A DNA stretch of 64,000 nt, from positions 1 to 64,000 of the forward strand of contig PBYQ01000016.1 in assembly GCA_002729695.1 (NCBI GenBank), given 5' to 3'. Under the pieces are notes generated by a model. The model saw only the letters and a list, made by a program, of their open reading frames with translations, did not search any database and was not told the DNA's origin. Position 1 is the stretch's first letter; the number at the start of each line of letters is the position of its first letter. The translations under genes were made by a program, and so were the position numbers. Positions 53,590 to 63,482 of the stretch are shown here, in pieces. The stretch comes from Citromicrobium sp. GTDB lineage: Bacteria > Pseudomonadota > Alphaproteobacteria > Sphingomonadales > Sphingomonadaceae.

Positions 53590-53987
53590 TGCGGGAAGGC
53601 CTCGATGATCACGAAGGCCTGCGCCCATGGATGATCGTCGGTGAGGGTAAGGTGAACGTGGGCCACATGGCCCTGCGGCGTGATTTGCGCAAGCGCCTTG
53701 GCCGCGCCGTGTGCCAGTTCGAGAGTGGGCGCACCCGATGGCGCGTTAACCACGCCGATGTCTTTCATATAAACGCCGCGCTTGAATCCAGTGCCGACGG
53801 CTTTGGAGAACGCTTCCTTCGCCGCGAACCGCTTGGCGTATGTGCCTGCGATGGTGAAGGGGCGCTTCCTCGCTTTGGTCCGCTCAATCTCGGTAAAGAC
53901 GCGGTTCTCGAACCGCTCGCCATACCGGTCGAGCGAGTGCTGGATGCGTTCGATATTGCAAAGGTCCGATCCGAGGCCGATGATCAT
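53586..53987 (-). CDS. acpS: Holo-[acyl-carrier-protein] synthase
   Basis: AcpS transfers 4'-phosphopantetheine from CoA to acyl carrier protein. ATG 53987 gives 133 aa starting [20 protein letters not shown] with the metal-binding Asp8. The second site is [20 protein letters not shown] with the catalytic Glu, and the strand motif [18 protein letters not shown]. It overlaps lepB by 4 bp and the small membrane protein gene by 4 bp. Confidence 0.96.
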   Translation of the reverse strand: MIIGLGSDLCNIERIQHSLDRYGERFENRVFTEIERTKARKRPFTIAGTYAKRFAAKEAFSKAVGTGFKRGVYMKDIGVVNAPSGAPTLELAHGAAKALAQITPQGHVAHVHLTLTDDHPWAQAFVIIEAFPQ

Positions 53988-54259
53988 GAAGCACGCACCA
54001 ACAGCGTAATGAGAAGAACAAGAGCGATATAGTGCAGGACCACCTGCACCTTCACCAGATCGTGCGCGGCATCGCCCTTCGCCATTCGCAGCGTCATCGC
54101 GTAGCCAAATATCTGCAGGATCGGCCATCCGACGGAGAAAGCGGTCAATGCACCTGTCGAGAACGAAACGCCCAACACCAGAAAGCTGAGGAGGAAGGGG
54201 ATCGCGCCTGCGATGAGCCAGAAGTGCTGGGCTTTCGTAATCTGCACTTGCCCGCTCAT
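53984..54259 (-). CDS. Small three-helix membrane protein
   Basis: This unrecognised 91-aa protein has hydrophobic segments at ~13-33, ~40-56 and ~70-89, a short cytoplasmic-looking loop [10 protein letters not shown] between the second and third, and no signal peptide. It overlaps both pdxJ and acpS by 4 bp (ATGA at each end), so it is certainly translated as part of the operon if real. Function unknown. Confidence 0.72.
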   Translation of the reverse strand: MSGQVQITKAQHFWLIAGAIPFLLSFLVLGVSFSTGALTAFSVGWPILQIFGYAMTLRMAKGDAAHDLVKVQVVLHYIALVLLITLLVRAS

Positions 54260-54987
54260 CGCGCGTCGTCCATCAGGTCGCGCATCCGGCGGATCGCGGG
54301 TTCAAGCCCTGTGAAGATCGCCTCACCCACCAGGTAATGTCCGATGTTTAACTCGGCGAGCTGCGGAATGGCAGCGATCGGCTGGACATTCTCGAAGGTC
54401 AGCCCGTGGCCTGCGTGAGGCTCGATCCCGTTCTTCACCGCCAGGGCCGCCATATCCGCGATCCGTTTCAGCTCCACCGCGCGCTGTTCGCCAGTGGCAT
54501 GCGCATATTCGCCTGTATGGAACTCTACCACGGGCGCGCCGAGGCGCATCGCGGCTTCGAGCTGGCGCGGGTTAGCTTCGATGAACAGCGATACGCGAAT
54601 GCCCGCATCGGTCAGCCGTGAAACGATGGGCGCCAACTGGTTGTGCAGTCCCGCCGCGTCGAGCCCGCCTTCGGTCGTGCGCTCCTCGCGTTTCTCGGGC
54701 ACGATGCACGCGGCGTGCGGTTGGTGGCGCAGCGCAATCGCCAGCATCTCCTCGGTTGCCGCCATTTCGAGATTGAGTGGCAGGTCGGTCGCGTCCTGAA
54801 TGCGCTTGAGATCGTCGTCGCGGATATGGCGGCGGTCCTCGCGCAGGTGCGCGGTGATCCCGTCGCCGCCCACCGCCGCGACGATCTCCGCCGCGCGCAC
54901 CGGATCGGGATGATCGCCGCCGCGCGCGTTGCGGATGGTTGCGACGTGATCGATATTGACGCCGAGGCGAAGTCTGCTGGTCGTCAC
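54256..54987 (-). CDS. pdxJ: Pyridoxine 5'-phosphate synthase
   Basis: PdxJ condenses 3-amino-2-oxopropyl phosphate and deoxyxylulose phosphate in vitamin B6 synthesis. The start is GTG 54987 ([13 protein letters not shown]), overlapping the upstream stop by 4 bp; 243 aa. TIM-barrel signatures: [57 protein letters not shown] and the C-terminal [17 protein letters not shown]-type region. The longer ORF upstream is the shadow of the hydrolase gene. Confidence 0.95.
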   Translation of the reverse strand: MTTSRLRLGVNIDHVATIRNARGGDHPDPVRAAEIVAAVGGDGITAHLREDRRHIRDDDLKRIQDATDLPLNLEMAATEEMLAIALRHQPHAACIVPEKREERTTEGGLDAAGLHNQLAPIVSRLTDAGIRVSLFIEANPRQLEAAMRLGAPVVEFHTGEYAHATGEQRAVELKRIADMAALAVKNGIEPHAGHGLTFENVQPIAAIPQLAELNIGHYLVGEAIFTGLEPAIRRMRDLMDDAR

Positions 54988-56075
54988 GGGCACGCCACCG
55001 CGCTCAGCGTCTCGTACATCGCGCCGGACCCCGACCATATTTCGCCGAAGTCGAAATTGCCGTCTTCCGTCGCCAGAGAGATCGTCGTGTCGCTATCCGG
55101 GAGGATGATATTGCGCACCTGATACTTTCCTATGTTGCCACGCCGCTCGACGATCTTCACCGGCGTGTCGCAGCCCTTCAGCGGCGCTTCGAACACCCAC
55201 TGGCCCAGCGCCATAAAGCCGAGCGCGGGGTCGCTATCCCAAAGGCTCGCGCGCGCTTCCGGAGTAAGCAGCTTCCCCGACATCAGGGCACGGTCGAAGC
55301 GCACCATGTCTTCCAGCGGGCCCACCAGCGCGGCCGAAGAACCGTAGCGGGCGATCCGGGTGGTGTAGGTGGGATCGCGGCCCTGGAAGTCGCGGGCGCT
55401 CCCTTTACGCAGCAGCGCGGTATCGCTCCAGCCCGAAGGCGTGCCGATTCGTTCTTCGAGAAGTACCTCGACCGGCGAACCCGTTACCTTTTCCAGGAGC
55501 GCACCGAGGACGATGTAGTCGCAATTATTGTAACGCCACTCTTCGGTCGGGGCCGTCCGGTCGGCGATGCACCAGTCGGTGCCCGTAGGACCATCGGAAT
55601 AGAACGACGGGAAGCCGGTCGCATCCGCCGGGCTGTCGTCCGGATTGCGCAGGCCGGAGCGATGCTGGAGCAGCTGGCGGACCGTGGGGGAGGGGGCGTC
55701 CGCGGCGAGATCGGGGAGATAGGTATCCGCCGGGGCGTCGAGATCGAGCGTACCGGCTTCGACCTGTTGCATCACCAGCACCGCCATCACCTGCTTGGTG
55801 ACCGAGGCCCACGGCCATTTTTCCTGCGATGATGGAGGGCGGAGCGCGAAGATGTGTACGCTTCCATCGCGCCTGCTGACGGCGAAATCTCCTTCGAAAT
55901 CGCTCTTCTCAAGTACGTTGATCGCCCGAGAATCGTCGTCCGCGCGATATCCCCATGACGACAGGCCGGACGTTTCGGCGTCGGTGGTTGCAGGGATGCT
56001 CTCGGCAGTTCGGATAGCGGGCTGGCCCGCGCATCCCGCGATCAGAAACGCGAGCGGCGCGAGCAGCCGGATCAC
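54984..56075 (-). CDS. Serine hydrolase lipoprotein, beta-lactamase/D-Ala-D-Ala peptidase-like
   Basis: The start is GTG 56075; 363 aa with a lipoprotein signal (APLAFLIAGC, Cys15). The active-site Ser91-x-x-Lys94 is in WPWASVTKQVMAVLVMQQ, YxN is in EWRYNNCDYIVLGALLEKV, and the third motif HxG/KTG is replaced by VERRGNIGKYQ. The C-terminal ~60 residues complete the fold. It sits between pyrE and pdxJ, overlapping both by 4 bp, an unusual place for a serine hydrolase. Substrate unknown; likely periplasmic. Confidence 0.87.
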   Translation of the reverse strand: MIRLLAPLAFLIAGCAGQPAIRTAESIPATTDAETSGLSSWGYRADDDSRAINVLEKSDFEGDFAVSRRDGSVHIFALRPPSSQEKWPWASVTKQVMAVLVMQQVEAGTLDLDAPADTYLPDLAADAPSPTVRQLLQHRSGLRNPDDSPADATGFPSFYSDGPTGTDWCIADRTAPTEEWRYNNCDYIVLGALLEKVTGSPVEVLLEERIGTPSGWSDTALLRKGSARDFQGRDPTYTTRIARYGSSAALVGPLEDMVRFDRALMSGKLLTPEARASLWDSDPALGFMALGQWVFEAPLKGCDTPVKIVERRGNIGKYQVRNIILPDSDTTISLATEDGNFDFGEIWSGSGAMYETLSAVACP

Positions 56076-56650
56076 TTCCGGCTCCCGGGCTTCGTGATCG
56101 GCACGGCCTTCAGTTCGGCGGGAACGTCTTCCTCCGCATAAGTCGGGAAGGAAAGCTGGATCAGCGGGAAGAAGGGCACGCCCATGTCGGCCTCGCCCGA
56201 AGAGCGGTCGACCAGCGCGACCTCGGCGATCACCTCGCCACCTTCGCGCGCGATTGCTTCGATCGCCTCGCGGCTCGATATGCCGGTGGTGACGACGTCT
56301 TCCACCATCAAAACCTTGGCGCCTTTCTCAAGCGCGAAGCCGCGGCGCAGTTCGAACGTGCCTTCTGGGCGCTCGAGGAACATGGCATTTTTCCCCAGCG
56401 CGCGGCCCATTTCATGGCCGATGATGAGGCCGCCCATCGCCGGGCTGACTACGACATCGATCTGGCTGCGAATTTCACGGGGGATCTTTTGCGACAGGGC
56501 AAAGGCCATCCGGCCCGCCCGGTCCGGGTTCATCAACACCCGCGCACATTGCAGGTAATGCGCCGAATGCCGGCCCGAACTCAGGAGGAAATGACCCTCG
56601 AGCAAGGCGTCGCAACCGCGCAGTTCCCCGATGATTTCTTCGTCCGTCAT
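56072..56650 (-). CDS. pyrE: Orotate phosphoribosyltransferase
   Basis: PyrE makes orotidine-5'-phosphate from orotate and PRPP in pyrimidine synthesis. The 192-aa protein has HFLLSSGRHSAHYLQCARVL, DVVVSPAMGGLIIGHEMGRA and the PRPP motif VLMVEDVVTTGISSREAIEA. It heads the minus-strand run pyrE-hydrolase-pdxJ-small membrane protein-acpS-lepB-AI-2E-DUF3089-ruvX and is divergent from coxB (203 bp). Confidence 0.96.
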   Translation of the reverse strand: MTDEEIIGELRGCDALLEGHFLLSSGRHSAHYLQCARVLMNPDRAGRMAFALSQKIPREIRSQIDVVVSPAMGGLIIGHEMGRALGKNAMFLERPEGTFELRRGFALEKGAKVLMVEDVVTTGISSREAIEAIAREGGEVIAEVALVDRSSGEADMGVPFFPLIQLSFPTYAEEDVPAELKAVPITKPGSRK

Positions 56651-56853
56651 ATCAGCAGCTCGACCCTGTAACTTATAATGTGTTGTGATAGCCGTTGCGA
56701 CGAACGCATTGGACGACCCGTGAATTCCCGTCTAGAGGCGCTTGAGAGTCGCGGCAAGCGCCCCTATAGGGCGAGCCCAGTGTGTAGCGCTGACCCCATG
56801 CGAATGGCGGTTATGCGCGGATTTCTTCAGGTTCGAAGGAAAGCAGTCCGACA

Positions 56854-57981
56854 ATGCCAATTGCCGCCGCCTATCGCGATATCCGCCGTCTTGTGTTCGG
56901 TGTCCTTGCCCTCGTGGGCCTTGCATTCGCCGTTCAGGGCGTATCCGCAGCCGCGCCTGCCGCCGCTGCGCCTGAGGCTTCGGCTCCCGCCGCGGCGCAG
57001 GCCGACGCAGCACCTGCCGATGGCGAGCCTGCCGTCGGTGCAGACGCCGCCGCCGATACGGATGGCGGCTACGAGCACCTCGGACCGGAATGGATCAAGG
57101 GGCAGCCGACTTCGTTCGAGGACAGCCCGCTCAAGTCGATGACTTTCCAGGACCAGTACACCGACGATGGCCAGTTCGCGCTGGGGATGAACGACTACAT
57201 CCTCGCGCCGGTGATCGTCGCAATCAGCGCTTTCGTGTTCTTCCTGCTGCTCGTCGTGGTGGTCCGCTATCGCCGCCGCGAGGGTCGCGAGCCTTCGCGC
57301 ACGACGCACAACACTCTGATCGAGGTCATCTGGACGATCGTTCCGGTCCTGATCCTGATCGTTATCGCGGTGCCTTCGATCACGCTGCTGGCGCGTCAGT
57401 ACAAGACTGCGCCCGCCGATGCGATCACCATCAAGGCGACCGGATATCAGTGGTATTGGGGCTACACCTATTCGGATAACGGCGGGTTCGAGGTCATTTC
57501 GAACATGCTGCCGGTCGAAGAAGCGGAAGCGCGCGGTCTGCCCGGGCATCTCGCGGTGGATAACCGCATGGTCGTGCCTGCAGGCGTGCCGCTGCGCATC
57601 CAGACGATCGGCGCGGACGTCATCCACTCGTTTGCGGTGCCGAGCCTTTGGTTCAAGATGGACGCCGTCCCTGGTCGCCTGAACGAGCGCGTTCTGACCA
57701 TCCAGGAGCCGGGCATCTATTACGGCCAGTGCTCCGAACTATGCGGTGCGCGCCATGGTTACATGCCGATCGCGATCGAAGCGGTGCCGATGGATAAGTG
57801 GCGCCAGTGGGTCGCTTCGAAGGGTGGCAGCTTCGGCGATGAAGCCGAAGTGAGCGAAGCTGCCGACATCCAGGCCCCGGCCAGCGCGACCGAGGGTGCG
57901 CCGGCTGCGGGCGACGGCCCGACCGCGGCGGACGACGGCAATGCGCCGTCGGTTCCGCTCGACGCGACCGAGCCGGCCTAG
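56854..57981 (+). CDS. coxB: Cytochrome c oxidase subunit II
   Basis: Subunit II of the aa3-type oxidase accepts electrons from cytochrome c at its CuA centre. 375 aa: a signal peptide (~1-32), an Ala/Pro/Glu-rich linker (~33-70), two membrane helices (~112-135 and ~155-178), then the cupredoxin domain with GYQWYWGYTYSDNGGFEVIS, VIHSFAVPSLWFKMDAVPGR and the CuA site C293-SEL-C297-GARH301-GYM304. The C-terminal ~60 residues are an acidic Ala/Pro tail. It begins the coxB-coxA-ctaB-coxF-ctaG-coxC-DUF983-SURF1 operon. Confidence 0.96.
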   Translation: MPIAAAYRDIRRLVFGVLALVGLAFAVQGVSAAAPAAAAPEASAPAAAQADAAPADGEPAVGADAAADTDGGYEHLGPEWIKGQPTSFEDSPLKSMTFQDQYTDDGQFALGMNDYILAPVIVAISAFVFFLLLVVVVRYRRREGREPSRTTHNTLIEVIWTIVPVLILIVIAVPSITLLARQYKTAPADAITIKATGYQWYWGYTYSDNGGFEVISNMLPVEEAEARGLPGHLAVDNRMVVPAGVPLRIQTIGADVIHSFAVPSLWFKMDAVPGRLNERVLTIQEPGIYYGQCSELCGARHGYMPIAIEAVPMDKWRQWVASKGGSFGDEAEVSEAADIQAPASATEGAPAAGDGPTAADDGNAPSVPLDATEPA

Positions 57982-57988
57982 TCCCTAA

Positions 57989-59779
<1,791 letters not shown>

Positions 59780-59793
59780 GCAATCGACTGACA

Positions 59794-59823
59794 GACGGGG
59801 CGCGAGCGAGCTTGTGCCCCGTC
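59794..59823 (+). terminator. Hairpin between coxA and ctaB (attenuation or processing)
   Basis: GACGGGGC (59794-59801) and GCCCCGTC (59816-59823) form a perfect 8-bp stem with a 14-nt loop, starting 14 bp after the coxA stop. No T-run follows, so full termination is unlikely; it may lower expression of the assembly genes or stabilise the coxBA mRNA. Confidence 0.5.
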
Positions 59824-59882
59824 CTCCGTCCCCGACTTCCGGCGCGCAGGTGCCCGACCCGCGCGAGGACCGACCGAATATA

Positions 59883-60821
59883 ATGACCAGCACGACGACC
59901 CTTTTTACGCCGACCGCAGCGACGCCGATGTCGAGCCATTGGCGCGACTTCCTCGCGCTGGCGAAGCCGGGCGTGGTGCGTCTGGTCGTGTTTACGGGCC
60001 TGTGCGGCATGCTCGCCGCGCCCGGCAGCATCAATCCGGTGCTCGGTTTCGCAGCGATCCTCTCGATCGCGCTCGCCGCTGGCGGCGCGGCTGCGTTCAA
60101 CCAGTGGTACGAGGCCGATCTCGACGCCCGGATGAAGCGCACCGCGCGGCGTCCGATCCCCGCCGGGCGCGTGGCGCCCAAGGATGCGCGCGACTTCGCC
60201 GCGTTGCTGTGCGGTGCGTCGGTGCTAGTAATGGGCCTCGCGATCGGGTGGCTCGCCGCCTCGATCCTCGTCGTATCGATCTTCTACTACGTCGTAATAT
60301 ACACGATGTGGCTCAAGCCGCGGACCCCGCAGAACATCGTCATCGGGGGCGGGGCGGGTGCGTTTCCGCCGCTGATCGGATGGGTTGCCGTCACCGGCGA
60401 CATCACTCTGACGCCGATCCTGCTGTTCGCGATCATTTTCTTCTGGACGCCGCCGCATTTCTGGGCGCTCGCGATGTTCGTGAAGAGCGATTACGCCAAG
60501 GCTGGCATTCCGATGATGCCGGTTGTCCGCGGAGAGCGCGCGACCCGCTGGCAGATCCTCGCCTACGCGCTGTTTATGGTCCCGCTTGCCGCCGCGCCCT
60601 GGTATCTCGGCACGGCAGGGATCGTATACGGTGTGGCGTCGCTCGTCCTGACCGGTCTGTTCGCGCTTCTCGCGGTGCCGGTGGGGCTGCGGACGTCGGG
60701 CGCGCAAGATACCATGAAGCCCGAAAAGCGTCTTTTCGCCTATTCGATCATCTACCTGTTCGCGCTGTTCGGCGTGCTGGTGATCGACAGGGTGTTGCAA
60801 AATGCCGGAGTGATCGGATGA
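59883..60821 (+). CDS. ctaB: Protoheme IX farnesyltransferase (heme O synthase)
   Basis: CtaB attaches a farnesyl group to heme B to give heme O, the precursor of heme A for the oxidase. ATG 59883 gives 312 aa with about eight to nine membrane helices. The prenyltransferase motifs are [20 protein letters not shown] (Asp-rich, Mg/prenyl-PP binding) and the later [20 protein letters not shown] with [18 protein letters not shown]. It overlaps the next small gene by 4 bp (ATGA). Confidence 0.96.
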   Translation: MTSTTTLFTPTAATPMSSHWRDFLALAKPGVVRLVVFTGLCGMLAAPGSINPVLGFAAILSIALAAGGAAAFNQWYEADLDARMKRTARRPIPAGRVAPKDARDFAALLCGASVLVMGLAIGWLAASILVVSIFYYVVIYTMWLKPRTPQNIVIGGGAGAFPPLIGWVAVTGDITLTPILLFAIIFFWTPPHFWALAMFVKSDYAKAGIPMMPVVRGERATRWQILAYALFMVPLAAAPWYLGTAGIVYGVASLVLTGLFALLAVPVGLRTSGAQDTMKPEKRLFAYSIIYLFALFGVLVIDRVLQNAGVIG

Positions 60822-60967
60822 ACGAGAACGGATCCAACCGGATGACGCCCGAAGAGGAAGAGCGCTTCAAGAAGGCGCGCAAGGGCCGCAATCTCGCAAT
60901 CGGAGGCGCGCTGCTGTTTCTTGCGCTGCTGTTCTACGCGATCACGATCGTCAGGATGGGCGACTGA
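60818..60967 (+). CDS. Small membrane protein of the cytochrome oxidase operon (CoxF-like)
   Basis: This 49-aa protein has a charged N-terminus ([20 protein letters not shown]) and one membrane helix ([20 protein letters not shown]). A tiny single-helix protein in this exact place, between ctaB and ctaG, is common in alphaproteobacteria and is usually labelled CoxF or cytochrome oxidase assembly factor. It overlaps ctaB by 4 bp and ctaG by 1 bp. Its precise role is not established here. Confidence 0.85.
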   Translation: MNENGSNRMTPEEEERFKKARKGRNLAIGGALLFLALLFYAITIVRMGD

Positions 60968-61548
60968 TGGGCACGACTGTATCATCCGGTATCGAGAACA
61001 AGAATCTGCGCCTTGCGATGATGGCGTTCGGCATCGCGCTGGCGATGGTCGCGCTCGGCTTTGCATCCGTGCCGCTGTACCGGATGTTTTGCCAGGTGAC
61101 AGGCTTTGCAGGTACCACGCAGGTGGGGACAGAGAGCGACGCCGCGATCGCCGCGAATCTTGCCAAGAGTGCCGGTACTCCGCCGATCTCGATCCGTTTC
61201 GATGGCAACACCGATCCCGGTTTGCCGTGGGACTTCGCGCCCGAGCGGACCACGGACACGGTGCAGATCGGCATCCGCGAACTCGCCTTCTTCACCGCGA
61301 AGAACAATTCGAGCAAGCCGATCACGGGAACTGCGACCTTCAACGTCGAGCCCGAGCAGGCGGCGCCGTATTTCAACAAGATTCAGTGCTTCTGCTTTAC
61401 CGAACAGACCCTGCAGCCGGGCGAAGAAGTCCGCATGCCGGTGCTGTTCTACGTCGATCCGGCGGCACTCGATGATCCGAACATGGATGGGGTGGAGCAG
61501 ATAACCCTGAGCTACACCTTCCACGCGAAACCACCGCAAGATAGCTGA
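60967..61548 (+). CDS. ctaG: Cytochrome c oxidase assembly protein CtaG/Cox11
   Basis: CtaG delivers copper to CuB of subunit I. The 193-aa protein has one N-terminal membrane helix (AMMAFGIALAMVALGFASVP), then LYRMFCQVTGFAGTTQVGT and the copper-binding KIQCFCFTEQTLQPGEEVRM on a periplasmic beta domain. All conserved cysteines are present. It is coupled to the upstream small gene by a 1-bp TGATG overlap. Confidence 0.96.
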   Translation: MGTTVSSGIENKNLRLAMMAFGIALAMVALGFASVPLYRMFCQVTGFAGTTQVGTESDAAIAANLAKSAGTPPISIRFDGNTDPGLPWDFAPERTTDTVQIGIRELAFFTAKNNSSKPITGTATFNVEPEQAAPYFNKIQCFCFTEQTLQPGEEVRMPVLFYVDPAALDDPNMDGVEQITLSYTFHAKPPQDS

Positions 61549-61610
61549 CCCACTGGACCACGGCGAGCCGCCTCGGTATGGGCGGAGCCGCTGAAAAGGA
61601 AAGACGACCT

Positions 61611-62480
61611 ATGGCCGGCGCCAAGAACCACGATTATCACATTCTCGCCCCCGATATCTGGCCGTTCGTCGGCGCATTGTCGGCGCTGACTTTCACCACC
61701 GGCATGGTGTTCTACATGCACAATGATGTGCTGTCGGGCTGGCAGGTGATCATGGGGCTGGGCATTGCCGGTCTGATCGCGACCTTCTGGGGCTGGTTCT
61801 CCAAGATCGTCAACGAGGCGCAGGCGGGCGATCATACGCCTGTCGTGCAGCTGCACATGCGTTACGGCATGATCCTGTTCATCCTTTCCGAGGTGATGTT
61901 CTTCGTCGGATGGTTCTGGAGCTGGTTCGATTTCGCGCTGTTCCCCGCACCGCTGCAGATGGTTGCGGAAAACACCTGGCAGAACCTGATCGGCCAGGAT
62001 GGCGCAACCGCCTTCGCCAAGTTCCCGGCCGACGGCATCCATGTGATCGACGCGTTCGACCTGCCGCTGATCAACACGCTGATCCTGCTGTGTTCGGGCA
62101 CCACGGTGACCTGGGCGCACCACGCGCTGATCAACGGCGACCGCGAAGGGCTCAAGCTCGGCCTGTGGGCGACCATCGGCCTCGGCATCCTGTTCACCTC
62201 GATCCAGGCGTACGAATACATGCACGCCCCGTTCGGCTTCGGATACGTGAACTATACCAGCGCCTTCTACATGGCGACCGGCTTCCACGGGTTCCACGTG
62301 TTGATCGGTACGATCTTCCTGATCGTCTGCCTGCGTCGCGCCTACCTGGGCCACTTCACCCCGCGCCAGCACTTCGGCTTCGAAGCAGCTGCGTGGTACT
62401 GGCACTTCGTCGACGTCGTGTGGCTGTTCCTGTTCATCGTCGTCTACGTCTGGGGTGGCTGGGGCGCCGAAGTTCACTGA
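61611..62480 (+). CDS. coxC: Cytochrome c oxidase subunit III
   Basis: ATG 61611 (after AAAAGGAAAG) gives 289 aa with seven membrane helices. Signatures: YHILAPDIWPFVGALSALTF, LRYGMILFILSEVMFFVGWF-type (RYGMILFILSEVMFFVGWFW), and the C-terminal FHGFHVLIGTIFLIVCLRRA and ALRAYLGHFTPRQHFGFEAA-type WYWHFVDVVWLFLFIVVYVW. Subunit III stabilises the core and its proton uptake path. It overlaps the next gene by 1 bp. Confidence 0.96.
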   Translation: MAGAKNHDYHILAPDIWPFVGALSALTFTTGMVFYMHNDVLSGWQVIMGLGIAGLIATFWGWFSKIVNEAQAGDHTPVVQLHMRYGMILFILSEVMFFVGWFWSWFDFALFPAPLQMVAENTWQNLIGQDGATAFAKFPADGIHVIDAFDLPLINTLILLCSGTTVTWAHHALINGDREGLKLGLWATIGLGILFTSIQAYEYMHAPFGFGYVNYTSAFYMATGFHGFHVLIGTIFLIVCLRRAYLGHFTPRQHFGFEAAAWYWHFVDVVWLFLFIVVYVWGGWGAEVH

Positions 62481-62878
62481 TGACGGATGACGGCCGCAAG
62501 GCCCCCGATTCCCCGAGCAACACGAAGGGGCAGCCCGCGCTTGGCGAGGCTGCCCTTTTCGGTCTGTGCCCGCGCTGTGGCGAACGGACGCTGTTTGCCG
62601 GATGGGTGGCCTTCGCGCCGCGCTGCCGAGCGTGCGGGCTTGCGTTCGACCGGTTCAATGTCGGCGATGGCCCGGCCGCTTTCCTGACCTTGATCATCGG
62701 GGCGATCCTTGTCGGGCTTGCCGCGTGGCTCGCGGTCGCGGTGTCGCCACCCTGGTGGCTTCATGTTTTGCTGTGGGTGCCGCTGGGCCTTGCCCTGACG
62801 ATTGGCGGTCTGCGCGCTGCCAAGGCGGCGCTCCTGTGGTCCGAATACCGGCAGAAGGCGGGTGAGGCAGGGCAATGA
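62480..62878 (+). CDS. DUF983-family membrane protein
   Basis: The 132-aa protein has a zinc-ribbon-like start, LCPRCGERTLFAGWVAFAPR then CRACGLAFDRF (two CxxC), followed by two membrane helices (ILVGLAAWLAVAV; VPLGLALTIGGL). This is the DUF983 pattern, consistently found between coxC and surf1 in alphaproteobacteria, so a role in oxidase biogenesis is likely but unproven. Starts in the coxC stop (TGATG) and overlaps surf1 by 4 bp. Confidence 0.88.
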   Translation: MTDDGRKAPDSPSNTKGQPALGEAALFGLCPRCGERTLFAGWVAFAPRCRACGLAFDRFNVGDGPAAFLTLIIGAILVGLAAWLAVAVSPPWWLHVLLWVPLGLALTIGGLRAAKAALLWSEYRQKAGEAGQ

Positions 62879-63480
62879 AGTATTTGCGTCAACTCCCGCT
62901 CATCTCGACGATCGTGGTCGTTCTTGCGGCTGCGATCATGGTCGGGCTCGGCTTCTGGCAGCTTGGTCGGGCGGACGAGAAGGAAGAACTGCTAGCCCGA
63001 TATGCGGCGGCGGGTGACGATCAGGAACTGGTCGCATGGCCGGGGGACGACAAGGACCTGCTCAAGAAGCGGCTCTATCGTCGTAGCGAAGTCGATTGCA
63101 CCAGGGTGACCGAACTGACCGCCGTGGCGGGTACCAACGCGAAGGGTTCACCAGGCTGGGCGCAGATTGCCGAGTGCGAGATCAAGGGTGGTGGCACTGC
63201 CCGGATCGCGCTCGGATGGACCCGGGTGCCCGATGGCCCGATCTGGAACGGCGGCGAAGTGACGGGGATTCTCGCGCCGGGCCCGCGTCTGGTGGCCGAT
63301 CCGCCGCGCGCCGGGCTCATCCCGCTCGAGCGACCCGATCCCTCGGACCTGCCGAACAACCACATGGCCTATGCGTGGCAGTGGTTCCTCTTCGCCCTGA
63401 CCGCGCTGGTGATTTACGGGCTGGCGGTGCGCAAGCGGATGCTGGGAAGCGATTCCGCTGAGCAGGACGGGGAGGGCTGA
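62875..63480 (+). CDS. SURF1-family cytochrome oxidase assembly protein
   Basis: SURF1 helps insert heme A into subunit I. The 201-aa protein has a membrane helix at each end (ISTIVVVLAAAIMVGLGFWQ with the typical LGFWQLGRADEKEELL, and the last QWFLFALTALVIYGLAVRKR after the HMAYAWQW signature), with a periplasmic beta domain between. It is shorter than many SURF1 (~240), and the middle has two Cys (EVDCTRVTEL; IAECEIKGG) that could pair. It overlaps DUF983 by 4 bp and is 2 bp from thrC. Confidence 0.93.
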   Translation: MKYLRQLPLISTIVVVLAAAIMVGLGFWQLGRADEKEELLARYAAAGDDQELVAWPGDDKDLLKKRLYRRSEVDCTRVTELTAVAGTNAKGSPGWAQIAECEIKGGGTARIALGWTRVPDGPIWNGGEVTGILAPGPRLVADPPRAGLIPLERPDPSDLPNNHMAYAWQWFLFALTALVIYGLAVRKRMLGSDSAEQDGEG

Positions 63481-63482
63481 CG

